Below are positions 14,512 to 20,875 of a DNA stretch of 48,659 nt, piece by piece. Source of the DNA: Bradyrhizobium oropedii (GTDB lineage: Bacteria; Pseudomonadota; Alphaproteobacteria; Rhizobiales; Xanthobacteraceae); the NCBI RefSeq assembly GCF_020889685.1, contig NZ_JACMYO010000049.1:1-48659 (forward strand), read 5' to 3'. The stretch's first letter is position 1. Every line of letters starts with the position of its first letter. The notes under the pieces are model-generated. The model saw nothing but the letters and a program-made list of their open reading frames with translations. It made no database searches and was not told the DNA's origin. The translations under genes and the position numbers were made by a program.

Positions 14512-14728
14512 CGCGCCCTCCCGTCAGGGCCTGGAATTGATCGGCCGGCAGCTCGAGCACGAACGCCGTGAAGTCCTTCAGGTTGAAGCTCTCGACCTGG
14601 CGCGCTGCGCGGAAGGCGAGATTGAGCGGATGGTCTGACCAGAACGAGCGAGCTGCGGCCGCGCGGCGGGCGCCCTCCTGCTCGGAATAGACCCGATCGC
14701 CGGGCCGAATGTCGGATAGCTGTCGCAT
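14501..14728 (-). CDS. Hypothetical protein (75 aa)
   Basis: The ATG at 14728 is chosen for the AAGGAT site 8 bases upstream. The protein begins MRQLSDIRPGDRVYSEQEGA and ends in a helix (DFTAFVLELPADQFQALTGG). Its leader contains a 13-nt GGGGC-N3-GCCCC hairpin. Function unknown. Confidence 0.6.
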   Translation of the reverse strand: MRQLSDIRPGDRVYSEQEGARRAAAARSFWSDHPLNLAFRAARQVESFNLKDFTAFVLELPADQFQALTGGRDAR

Positions 14729-14749
14729 CGATATGATCCTTCGGAAGGC

Positions 14750-14762
14750 GGGGCGATGCCCC
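14750..14762 (-). repeat. Leader hairpin GGGGCATCGCCCC, copy A
   Basis: A 5-bp stem with a 3-nt loop, 22 bases upstream of the start codon at 14728. The same 13-mer is at 16259-16271, and a near copy is at 15922-15934. All three sit just upstream of the Shine-Dalgarno of a leftward gene. Confidence 0.6.
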
Positions 14763-14806
14763 AAGGGGAAGAGCGGGAGCGGCTTGCGGCCGCCCCCGGG
14801 GATGGA

Positions 14807-15895
14807 TCAGGCCGCGGCCATTTCCATGATGCGCGTCGCCGCGCAGTCGATCGCGTGACGGTCCGAGGCGTTCGGCATGTCGCGGGCGATCTCGGTCAAG
14901 CCGCCGGCATAGCCCCACACCGTGTTGGGCGCGCCGTACCAGTCGACCCGCTTCTCGGCGAGGTCATAGGCCTGCCCGGCCAGCGTCTTCGTCAGCGACG
15001 GCACCTTCAGCTTGAAGATGGCGTCAAGAACGTCGTCCTTCTTCGCGCCGATGACGTGACGCCGGCACCGCTCGACCTTCAGCTCGTCGTCGGCGGCCGA
15101 GGCCTCGGCGTATTTCTTGACCTCGACCGACATCATGTCGAAGGCTTTCGACGACTGATCGCGGCCGATGTGAATGATCTTGGCTTCCGCGATGTCCTGC
15201 GCGCCCCAGACCCGATGATTGCCGCAGACGTATTCGTACCAGAACGTCATGATGCCGAACGCCGCATCACCGACCTCGCTGTTCCAGCAGAAGAAGCCGC
15301 GGGACAGGCCACCGCCCGGCCCCTTCTCGAAAATCCGCCGCTCGTTGTCGACGAGGAAGGCGAACATGTCGCGATCGCCGAGGTAGAGGCCACGGGAACC
15401 ATCGAACGCCGCCGGCGCTGGCTGCCACGGGCCGGTGGCTTCGAGCTCGAGCAGGCGCGCGGTGATGTCGGCGTTCCAAATGCGGCTGTACTTGTCGGAG
15501 GTGATCGCGCGCGCCACCGGCGCCACGCCATTGCTGCCGAGGAGCAGCTGCGCGCCCTTCTCGTCGGTGCCGGCCTCGGCAAGTCCGTGGTTCAGGCAGT
15601 CGGCCGCGAGCTTCGCCGGGAGGTTCTTCAGGTAAGCGGTCGGAGCCGACGCGCGGCTGGCAAGCTGGCTGAAGGACCAGTTCGTCAGCGCCGCGGCCGG
15701 GACATCGCGACCGGCGTGCAGCACCAGCTCGGAGCCCTGAGCCGCAACGCGCAGCGCGTTGGTCTTGATCTCCTCGACGATGGCCGAGGTCTTGAAGCTG
15801 GTCGCCGCCTGATGCATCGCCTTGAGCGATCCGAAGCGCTCATCGGCGGGACGGCTGGACCACTGCGAATTGGCTTGGGTGAGGGTAGTCGACAT
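14807..15895 (-). CDS. DUF932-like phage/plasmid protein (362 aa)
   Basis: The segment GFFCWNSEVGDAAFGIMTFW followed by YEYVCGNHRVWGAQ is typical of the DUF932 family (large phage/plasmid proteins of unknown biochemical role, often near antirestriction or replication genes). The N-terminal part ELVLHAGRDVPAAALTNWSF also fits. ATG at 15895 with GGAGAAA 8 bases upstream. It is the second gene of the operator-controlled leftward operon, so it should be made early after induction. Confidence 0.75.
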   Translation of the reverse strand: MSTTLTQANSQWSSRPADERFGSLKAMHQAATSFKTSAIVEEIKTNALRVAAQGSELVLHAGRDVPAAALTNWSFSQLASRASAPTAYLKNLPAKLAADCLNHGLAEAGTDEKGAQLLLGSNGVAPVARAITSDKYSRIWNADITARLLELEATGPWQPAPAAFDGSRGLYLGDRDMFAFLVDNERRIFEKGPGGGLSRGFFCWNSEVGDAAFGIMTFWYEYVCGNHRVWGAQDIAEAKIIHIGRDQSSKAFDMMSVEVKKYAEASAADDELKVERCRRHVIGAKKDDVLDAIFKLKVPSLTKTLAGQAYDLAEKRVDWYGAPNTVWGYAGGLTEIARDMPNASDRHAIDCAATRIMEMAAA

Positions 15896-15921
15896 TTGCA
15901 CGTTTCTCCGTGTGCGTTGGC

Positions 15922-15934
15922 GGGGCGTTGCCCC
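15922..15934 (-). repeat. Leader hairpin GGGGCAACGCCCC, copy B
   Basis: 13-nt stem-loop, 26 bases upstream of the DUF932-like start codon. Identical in sequence to the one within the first gene of the other leftward operon (3158-3170), and one loop base different from copies A and C. Confidence 0.6.
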
Positions 15935-15962
15935 ATGTGGTGGAAGGTGCTGGCGCTTTCCA

Positions 15963-15987
15963 TTGGGCGGCCATTACGACCGCCCAA
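15963..15987 (-). terminator. Stem-loop between two leftward genes
   Basis: An 8-bp stem TTGGGCGG / CCGCCCAA with a 9-nt loop, between the end of the small membrane-anchored gene (15998) and the DUF932-like leader. No T run follows in the leftward direction, so it is more likely an attenuator or mRNA-processing hairpin than a full terminator. Confidence 0.4.
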
Positions 15988-15997
15988 GGCGAAAGCG

Positions 15998-16234
15998 TCA
16001 GTGAACGCGCTGCAGGATCGCCAGCGCAGCGACGCCAGCAGCCACGATGCTGCCGAGGCGGATGGTCATCGAGGACTTCAGGTTGTCGAGGGCGAGAGCG
16101 AGATCAGCCTTCGTGACGAGTTCGTTCATGACGAATTCCCGGGCAGCTTCCGCATGGGCGTCGGCCTCTCTGCGGGCAACACCTGCGTCCTGCAGGTGCT
16201 TCGAGTAGCCGAGGGTATCAAAAGCGAAGGCCAT
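15998..16234 (-). CDS. Small coiled-coil protein with C-terminal membrane helix (78 aa)
   Basis: MAFAFDTLGYSKHLQDAGVA opens a pattern seen in DUF1640-type small proteins: a short N-terminal motif, a helical coiled-coil stretch (EADAHAEAAREFVMNELVTK) and a C-terminal transmembrane helix (LGSIVAAGVAALAILQRV). ATG at 16234 with GGAGAA 7 bases upstream. First gene of the second leftward operon, directly under the operator at 16280. Such proteins occur widely in rhizobial phages and chromosomes without a known function. Confidence 0.75.
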   Translation of the reverse strand: MAFAFDTLGYSKHLQDAGVARREADAHAEAAREFVMNELVTKADLALALDNLKSSMTIRLGSIVAAGVAALAILQRVH

Positions 16235-16258
16235 GGTCACATTCTCCGTTGTGGACGT

Positions 16259-16271
16259 GGGGCGATGCCCC
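16259..16271 (-). repeat. Leader hairpin GGGGCATCGCCCC, copy C
   Basis: Same 13-mer as copy A, 24 bases upstream of the start codon at 16234 and 8 bases from the operator. Its repetition in leaders of three genes of the same operon suggests a common post-transcriptional role. Confidence 0.6.
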
Positions 16272-16279
16272 GCTGGAAT

Positions 16280-16295
16280 GAGGTTATAAAACCGC
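16280..16295. promoter_or_regulatory. Distant copy of the phage operator (GAGGTT-ATAA-AACCGC)
   Basis: Matches the GCGGTT-N4-AACCGC operator with a single mismatch in one arm, 12 kb from the immunity region. On the minus strand a -10-like TTATAA/TATAAC lies within it, preceded by a possible TTGCGG -35 about 19-20 bases away. This would place the leftward operon 16234-11111 under the same repressor. Confidence 0.7.
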
Positions 16296-16364
16296 ATTTT
16301 GGTCTGAGCCGCAAGTCTTTTTCTCCACAAAATCAGCTATTTATTTGATTTCGTGTTCTCATTT

Positions 16365-16380
16365 TGTTTCACGTGAAACA
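16365..16380. promoter_or_regulatory. Perfect parS site (TGTTTCACGTGAAACA)
   Basis: A perfect 16-bp palindrome identical to the widely conserved chromosomal parS consensus bound by bacterial ParB proteins. It lies in the intergenic control region between divergent phage genes and directly abuts GCGGTTATT at 16381. The host ParB should be able to load here. No second copy was noticed in the window. Neither ParB-fold phage protein in the window has the ParB HTH needed to recognise it, so the host protein is the natural partner. Confidence 0.85.
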
Positions 16381-16396
16381 GCGGTTATTTACCCTG
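16381..16396. promoter_or_regulatory. Operator half-site next to parS
   Basis: GCGGTTATTTACCCTG keeps the complete left arm and centre of the operator (GCGGTTATT) but a degraded right arm. It starts at the base after parS and ends 18 bases before the ATG at 16415. Weak regulator binding or a decayed site are both possible. Confidence 0.45.
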
Positions 16397-16414
16397 ACGG
16401 GGTAGAACGTCGCC

Positions 16415-17056
16415 ATGGGCAAACGGGATGAGCTGGTGCGGGCCTATCTGGGCGCGCTGGATGTCCGGCCGGTGCTGATCCACGCCGGGCCGAATGGTTG
16501 CCCTGCCCTGATCGGGCTCGAGCAACAGCGCAAATTCGATCTCTTCGACGCGTTCTGGTTCGCCAAGCCGCAGCATGCCGAGCTGGTGCTGATGCGCGTG
16601 CAATCCGACTTCCGCGACATCGGCGCCGAGCGGCCACAAGGTTGGGTCGACCTGCCGGTTCGCCAAGTCCGCGACCGCCTGGTGAATGCCGCCGCCGAAC
16701 TCGGCGCCCGATGGCGAACTCTCGCCGTCGTCAAAGCCGATGCCGAGCGCGCAGTCGATGAGGTGCTCGTCCATGTCGAAAAGTCGCGCCAAGAGGGTCG
16801 GCTCAAGGACGTCAATGCGCGGTACAAAATCCACCGCGAGCAGCAGGCCGCAAAAGGCGAAAAGTCGATCCCCTATTCGGCCTATCTGGCCGACTTCACA
16901 AGGCAGCTCGTCGTGCTCGCAGCCACGAATGCAGACCAGCGTCGCGATGCCGAACGACTGCGCGGGTTCTCTCATGACGACCTGCCGAAGAGCGGACATT
17001 CGGGCTGGGACCGATCGAATAGGTATCGTCGCCGATCCGACTCATTGAGCGAGTGA
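16415..17056 (+). CDS. Hypothetical protein downstream of parS (213 aa)
   Basis: The N-terminal half looks like a small mixed fold (VRAYLGALDVRPVLIHAGPN, then FWFAKPQHAELVLMRVQSDF). The C-terminal half is helical and basic, with VEKSRQEGRLKDVNARYKIH, followed by a charged Ser/Arg tail. No family recognised. It is the only rightward gene between two leftward blocks, and its promoter region contains parS and an operator half-site, so it may be controlled by the repressor and by host ParB. Confidence 0.65.
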   Translation: MGKRDELVRAYLGALDVRPVLIHAGPNGCPALIGLEQQRKFDLFDAFWFAKPQHAELVLMRVQSDFRDIGAERPQGWVDLPVRQVRDRLVNAAAELGARWRTLAVVKADAERAVDEVLVHVEKSRQEGRLKDVNARYKIHREQQAAKGEKSIPYSAYLADFTRQLVVLAATNADQRRDAERLRGFSHDDLPKSGHSGWDRSNRYRRRSDSLSE

Positions 17057-17404
17057 CCGAAAATCTCGGGGACATTTCCGGGGACATTCGCTCGAAAATC
17101 GAAATGTCTCTTTTGTCCCTCGGAATTTTCTTCGCTCGATTTTTCAGCGTGTTACGCGCCGCCCGCATCGAAATGTCCCCGAAGCCCCATTGACAGCTAT
17201 CAAAATGTCCCCGCTTCTACGCGCGCAGACGTGATGGGCGAACTCTGCCCGAGACGAGGGAAGCGAGCCTTCAAGGCGAGCGCTTCCCCTCCTCACTCTC
17301 CCCAAACACAGAATCCCTTCTCTACCGCGCGAACCGGTGCCGACATGCTGCGCGCCTGACGGCGCCGCATTGCCCACTTTGTCCCTGATGTCCCCGGCCT
17401 TCTT
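17057..17404. repeat. 348-bp non-coding region with AATGTCCCC repeats, locus 2
   Basis: No gene is supported here. The nonamer GGGGACATT/AATGTCCCC occurs at 17068-17076, 17080-17088 (a 12-bp tandem pair), 17172-17180 and 17204-17212, with ATGTCCCC at 17388-17395 and TTTGTCCCT near 17112 and 17378. AT-rich pieces (CGAAAATC, GAATTTTCTTCGC) alternate with them. A TTGACA is at 17190-17195. The arrangement resembles an iteron region or a multi-site operator; two exact copies also lie after the helicase gene at 10.4-10.5 kb. Confidence 0.55.
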
Positions 17405-17992
17405 TCACCCGCTCTTAACGCGAGACATTCCGCGCATCTGTCCCAGGCGCTGATGCAGCTCCTTCTCAGTGTTGTTCGCGTAATGCCTCGCATCGTCGAT
17501 ATGTCCATCTGCCAGCGTCCGACCAACGTAGTCGAGATAGTGCAGCAGCATATTCCCGCGATCTGGCAGGGTCATGATTTCGTCGGGCGGCGCCCATATC
17601 CCGGATTTTCCGGTGCGGATGAGGAGCGATTTTAGTTCTGGCACCAGGTCCTCAATGCAGGATGGCCACGGATCTGAAGTCGAAAGGCGGCCGGCGATGG
17701 CCGCAGTGAGTTGCATTAGCTGCAAGCCGATCTGTCGCCATTCGCGATACAGCTTTTCTCTGCTGGGCTTGAGGCTGTCGATCCACAGCCCGAGGGTCAC
17801 ACCGGCGACGAATGTCACCGAGGGCCAGAACAACCAGTGATGCGTCAGCGACGCTACCAAGCTGACCGCCCAGCTCCAGGCTTTGGTGGGATCGTCGATA
17901 TAGCCGTTCCTTTCGGCCCACCTCTCGACGGCCTTCGAAATCAGGCCGCTGAGGCCCAACGCGACCACCAACCAAGCGAAAAACTTCTTCAT
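17405..17992 (-). CDS. Membrane protein with cytoplasmic helical domain (195 aa)
   Basis: Two hydrophobic segments: FFAWLVVALGLSGLIS near the N-terminus and LFWPSVTFVAGVTLGLWI around residues 54-71. A soluble domain (YREWRQIGLQLMQLTAAIAG) follows. The ATG at 17992 has a strong GGGAGGGGACGGGA leader. Layout resembles small membrane proteins of accessory loci; function unknown, superinfection exclusion possible. Only leftward gene in this stretch, ending at the repeat region. Confidence 0.65.
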   Translation of the reverse strand: MKKFFAWLVVALGLSGLISKAVERWAERNGYIDDPTKAWSWAVSLVASLTHHWLFWPSVTFVAGVTLGLWIDSLKPSREKLYREWRQIGLQLMQLTAAIAGRLSTSDPWPSCIEDLVPELKSLLIRTGKSGIWAPPDEIMTLPDRGNMLLHYLDYVGRTLADGHIDDARHYANNTEKELHQRLGQMRGMSRVKSG

Positions 17993-18063
17993 TCCCGTCC
18001 CCTCCCAAAGGGCGACGGAAAATACCGGCTGCTCGGCGGCCGAACAACCATTGGAACCAGCTT

Positions 18064-18204
18064 ATGCCCCGTCATTTCGGCGTGCGCCAAGGCGCCCGCG
18101 ACTATTGGGCCGACCACAACGGCGAGCCGGAATCGCCGTGGCCGGTGTTGCTGATGGTCGTCGGCGTGCTGGCCGCCCTGGTGCTCGCGATCTTTTTGGT
18201 GTGA
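18064..18204 (+). CDS. Single-span small membrane protein (46 aa)
   Basis: A short frame from ATG 18064 to TGA 18204: a charged N-terminus (MPRHFGVRQGARDYWADHNG) followed by one transmembrane helix (WPVLLMVVGVLAALVLAIFL). Ends 3 bases before the ParB-like gene. No clear Shine-Dalgarno. Too short for a family assignment. Confidence 0.5.
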   Translation: MPRHFGVRQGARDYWADHNGEPESPWPVLLMVVGVLAALVLAIFLV

Positions 18205-18207
18205 CCT

Positions 18208-18816
18208 ATGGCAAAGCCGCAGCAGCAGAAGCCAACCGGCCAGCCCGTCATCACCGACGAGACGCGCAAGGTCGCCGATCTACGCTCCGACCCGAAGAAT
18301 GCCCGCCGCCACTCCGAGGCGCAGATTTCGCAGATCGTCGCCTCGATCGAGCGGTTCGGCTTCGTCGACAAGCTGATCATCCGGCCCGACGGTCAGGTGA
18401 TCGGCGGCCATGCCAGGCTGGAAGCGCTCAAGCGCATGGGCCGCGACACCGCGGACTGCCGCGTCGTCGCCGGGCTGACGGAATCCGGCTACAAGGCGAT
18501 GGGCATCGCGCTCAATCGCATCCCGGAGAACTCGCGCTGGGATGACGACATCCTGCGCGACGTGCTCCTCGAAATTCAGGACGACGGCGAGAACGCGCTG
18601 TCGCTGGGCTTCGGGCCCGCCGAGCTGAAACGGATCCTCGACGAGCCGACCGAGCTCGAGGTCAAGGAGATCGAGACCGGCCCGGTGCAGGACGAATTCT
18701 GGATCAGCGTCCGCGGGCCGCTGGATCAGCAGGCCAACGCCCTGCGCGCGCTCGAAGCCGCGATGAAGCCCTTCGCCGGCATCAGCGTCGAGCAAGGCAC
18801 GATCAATATCGGATGA
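18208..18816 (+). CDS. ParB-like nuclease-domain protein (202 aa)
   Basis: Residues 20-95 form the ParB N-terminal (ParB/Srx) domain: DLRSDPKNARRHSEAQISQI, SIERFGFVDKLIIRPDG, and the nucleotide-binding box VIGGHARLEALKRMG. No C-terminal DNA-methylase domain follows, unlike many phage ParB-methylase fusions, and the helix-turn-helix of true partition ParB is not evident. The C-terminal 60 residues are alpha-beta of unknown type. Likely part of phage DNA modification or packaging preparation; its occurrence 1.8 kb from a parS is notable but not evidence of binding. Confidence 0.85.
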   Translation: MAKPQQQKPTGQPVITDETRKVADLRSDPKNARRHSEAQISQIVASIERFGFVDKLIIRPDGQVIGGHARLEALKRMGRDTADCRVVAGLTESGYKAMGIALNRIPENSRWDDDILRDVLLEIQDDGENALSLGFGPAELKRILDEPTELEVKEIETGPVQDEFWISVRGPLDQQANALRALEAAMKPFAGISVEQGTINIG

Positions 18817-18822
18817 GATCGG

Positions 18823-19002
18823 GTGTCATACCCGTTCTTGGAGAACAAACCGAGCGCGCGCGAGCTGCCTGACACAGACCAGGCCGTCGCCGTCTGTGAA
18901 CTGACGATACCGAGGCGGCCGCAAGGCGCTTCGCGAAAGCTTGCGCACCACTGCGGCCGGCACCGCCTTAGGGCCCGCCGGCCGCTTTCATTTCCATCAT
19001 GA
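18823..19002 (+). CDS. Doubtful 59-aa ORF before the cold-shock gene
   Basis: A GTG at 18823 opens a 59-codon frame (VSYPFLENKPSARELPDTDQ ...) ending in an Arg-rich tail. GGATGAG lies close upstream. The composition of the second half is poor for a protein, and the interval may instead be a leader for the cold-shock gene. Reported for completeness. Confidence 0.25.
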   Translation: MSYPFLENKPSARELPDTDQAVAVCELTIPRRPQGASRKLAHHCGRHRLRARRPLSFPS

Positions 19003-19014
19003 GGCGAACAGCAG

Positions 19015-19239
19015 ATGTCAGGCGTCCGCATCACCGGCACGGTCAAGTTCTTCAACGACGAAAAGGGATTCGGCTTCATCCGCCCCGATGATGGCGGCGA
19101 TGAAGTCTTCGTGCACCGCACCGATCTCACCGGCACGCTCAACGAGCTGGCGACCGACCAGAAGGTCAGCTACGTGCTGGTCGACTCGAACTCGAAGAAG
19201 GGCAACGGCAAGAAAGCGGCGCAAGTCGCGCTGGCCTGA
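19015..19239 (+). CDS. Cold-shock domain protein, CspA family (74 aa)
   Basis: A complete cold-shock domain: [20 protein letters not shown] contains the RNP1 motif KGFGFI, and EVFVHRTDL the RNP2 motif VFVH. The length is standard. The protein should bind single-stranded RNA or DNA and act as an RNA chaperone. Rhizobial phages carry such genes occasionally; it may help phage mRNA translation. Separated from the next gene by only 6 bases. Confidence 0.93.
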   Translation: MSGVRITGTVKFFNDEKGFGFIRPDDGGDEVFVHRTDLTGTLNELATDQKVSYVLVDSNSKKGNGKKAAQVALA

Positions 19240-19245
19240 TCCGTC

Positions 19246-19857
19246 GTGTCCCTCCGCAACAAGAACAACGCGGTCAAGACCGACAACAACCCGCAGGCGT
19301 TCCGCGCAAAGGTCGCGATCCGCCGCAACGTCCTCGACGCCGTCGGCCGCGGCGCCGGCGTGTTCGATGCTTTCGCCGGATCAGGCGAGATGTACTCGGC
19401 AGTGTGGAAGGACGCCAAGCACTACACCGGTTGCGATCAGAAGCCTCAGCGCGATGGTCGACTGCTCTTCTGCGCCGACAACCGCCGCGTCATGCGCGCG
19501 ATCGATCTCAGGCCGTTCTCGGTGTTCGACTTCGACAGCTACGGGTCACCGTGGGTTCAGGCGATCATCTTGGCCGACCGGCGCCGCGTCGCGCCGGGCG
19601 AGCTGCTCGGCCTGGTGCTGACCGAAGGAGCCGGCTTCGCCTACAAGTCCAACATCGTGCCGGAGGCGATCGCGATCCTGACCGGCTTGCGGACCGGGAT
19701 CGTCGGGCTGTCGAAGAAGCAGGACGCGGTGATCGACAAGGCGATCGCTGGCCTTGCGCGCCGGATGAATTGCTCGGTGGAGAAGCGCTGGCAGGCCGAA
19801 GGTCGGACCGGCGCCGCCATGCGCTATATCGGGCTGGTGCTGAAGGGAAAAGGATGA
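19246..19857 (+). CDS. Class I SAM-dependent methyltransferase-like protein (203 aa)
   Basis: GTG start. Motif I is VFDAFAGSGEMYSAVW (about 39-54), and the post-strand-4 motif is VFDFDSYGSPWVQ (about 93-105), similar to the D-x-D-x-[FY]-G-S-P box of Trm1-type tRNA guanine methyltransferases. The rest is shorter than Trm1, so the substrate is not certain: RNA, DNA or protein. Downstream of the cold-shock gene, consistent with an RNA-related pair. Confidence 0.7.
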   Translation: MSLRNKNNAVKTDNNPQAFRAKVAIRRNVLDAVGRGAGVFDAFAGSGEMYSAVWKDAKHYTGCDQKPQRDGRLLFCADNRRVMRAIDLRPFSVFDFDSYGSPWVQAIILADRRRVAPGELLGLVLTEGAGFAYKSNIVPEAIAILTGLRTGIVGLSKKQDAVIDKAIAGLARRMNCSVEKRWQAEGRTGAAMRYIGLVLKGKG

Positions 19858-19937
19858 CGATCAAAGAGCTGCTTCTACAAATGGCGGCATCAGGCAATAT
19901 TGCTGCGATCGTGCTTCTGATTAAGCTTCACAACTGA
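19854..19937 (+). CDS. Possible 27-aa hydrophobic peptide
   Basis: An ATG overlapping the methyltransferase stop (ATGA) gives MTIKELLLQMAASGNIAAIV and a short tail, a single amphipathic or membrane helix. Its end overlaps the convergent SLOG gene end by 10 bases. Small size makes this uncertain; the coupling overlap is the only support. Confidence 0.4.
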   Translation: MTIKELLLQMAASGNIAAIVLLIKLHN

Positions 19938-20290
19938 CGACGCCGAACTCGGACAACAGGGACGCCGGCAAGCTCCGCCTTGCTGATCATATCGGCGGTG
20001 CCTCGGCCACCTGGAAAAGCGATCACAAGATGTGGCTTGGTCTCGTCAAGCATTCTCTGGTTCCGCCTGGGTCCTGCCGATCGACCTTCTGATTTCCATT
20101 CGGCTGGATATGCCTTCCACGACACGCCAACATGACGTGCCCAGCGGCCGGCCAGATCATCTGCGCCGCTTGCCCCACCGTGCACCAAAAGCACGACGGG
20201 GTTGGCGAGATGAGCCGCGTCAAGAACTCGGTAGAGCTGCTCACGGTCGCTGTAATCGCGGCCGCCACACACCAACACGCGCTGTTCCAC
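19928..20290 (-). CDS. SLOG/DUF2493-family protein (120 aa)
   Basis: RVLVCGGRDYSDREQLYRVL, then VHGGASGADDLAGRWA, GPRRNQRML and VIAFPGGRGTADM match the DUF2493 (YspA-like) branch of the SLOG superfamily, whose Rossmann-like fold binds nucleotide-derived ligands. Members are common in phages. GTG start at 20290 beside the end of the HTH gene. In a phage it could bind or sequester a nucleotide signal; this is a hypothesis. Confidence 0.88.
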   Translation of the reverse strand: MEQRVLVCGGRDYSDREQLYRVLDAAHLANPVVLLVHGGASGADDLAGRWARHVGVSWKAYPAEWKSEGRSAGPRRNQRMLDETKPHLVIAFPGGRGTADMISKAELAGVPVVRVRRRQL

Positions 20291-20291
20291 G

Positions 20292-20864
20292 TCACACCAT
20301 GCGTTTCTTGAAATCCTGAAGAGCTTCGGCGGAGATGCGGGTCAAGCTACCGATCTTCATCAACCGCGGGCCTTTGCCCTGCTTGACCATTTTGTAAAAG
20401 AGAGCTCGGCTGATACCCAGAATCTGGCAGAACTCTGGGACCGTATATGCGAGCCTTGGCTTAACGGTAGTTGGGGGACCTGCAGGATCGGCCGGGACTG
20501 GCTGTTTTGCCACAGGGCGCTTTTCACCGTGAAGAAGTTCCTTAATGTGCAGCAAAGCGAACGCCACGGCGGCGACTGCATCGCCGCTTAGGCCTTGACG
20601 ATACATCCGTCTTGCAAGTCTTTCCGGATCAATGTCGGTGTGATCAGCCGACAATCTTGACGCCCGTTTTGGCGCTGGCGGCGTCCACTTTTCGATATCG
20701 GTCAGTCTCCAGTGCTCGCGCTTTGAGCTTCTGACTAGGGTGGATTTGGGGAATCCGAGGCTTTCGTCAGCCTGCCATGCCGTGATCGTGTAGTATGAGA
20801 CACCGAAGTATTTAGCCACGTATGTCTTCTGAACGAATAGCTGCTTCTTCGCTTCTGGGTTCAA
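20292..20864 (-). CDS. Protein with two AlpA/excisionase-like HTH domains (190 aa)
   Basis: A TTG at 20864 with GAGGA 8 bases upstream is the best start. Residues 5-55 (FVQKTYVAKYFGVSYYTITA, EHWRLTDIEKW) form a MerR/terminase-small-subunit-like winged HTH. Residues 140-188 (YTVPEFCQILGISRALFYKM, LMKIGSLTRISAEALQDF) form a second HTH_17/excisionase-like domain. The two are joined by a helical and Pro-rich linker. The arrangement could be an excisionase, a regulator or a small-terminase-like DNA binder; it lies just before the terminase genes on the opposite strand. Confidence 0.65.
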   Translation of the reverse strand: MNPEAKKQLFVQKTYVAKYFGVSYYTITAWQADESLGFPKSTLVRSSKREHWRLTDIEKWTPPAPKRASRLSADHTDIDPERLARRMYRQGLSGDAVAAVAFALLHIKELLHGEKRPVAKQPVPADPAGPPTTVKPRLAYTVPEFCQILGISRALFYKMVKQGKGPRLMKIGSLTRISAEALQDFKKRMV

Positions 20865-20875
20865 GGCGCGGTTCC

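Noticed and set aside
14756..16348. 530-codon rightward frame across the second leftward operon
   Set aside because: It crosses intergenic leaders, hairpins and the operator, and opposes the DUF932-like gene, which has clear family segments and a ribosome site.
16364..16392. Firm promoter call overlapping parS (TTGTTT ... TATTTA)
   Set aside because: Both boxes are weak matches; noted only as a possibility within the parS finding.
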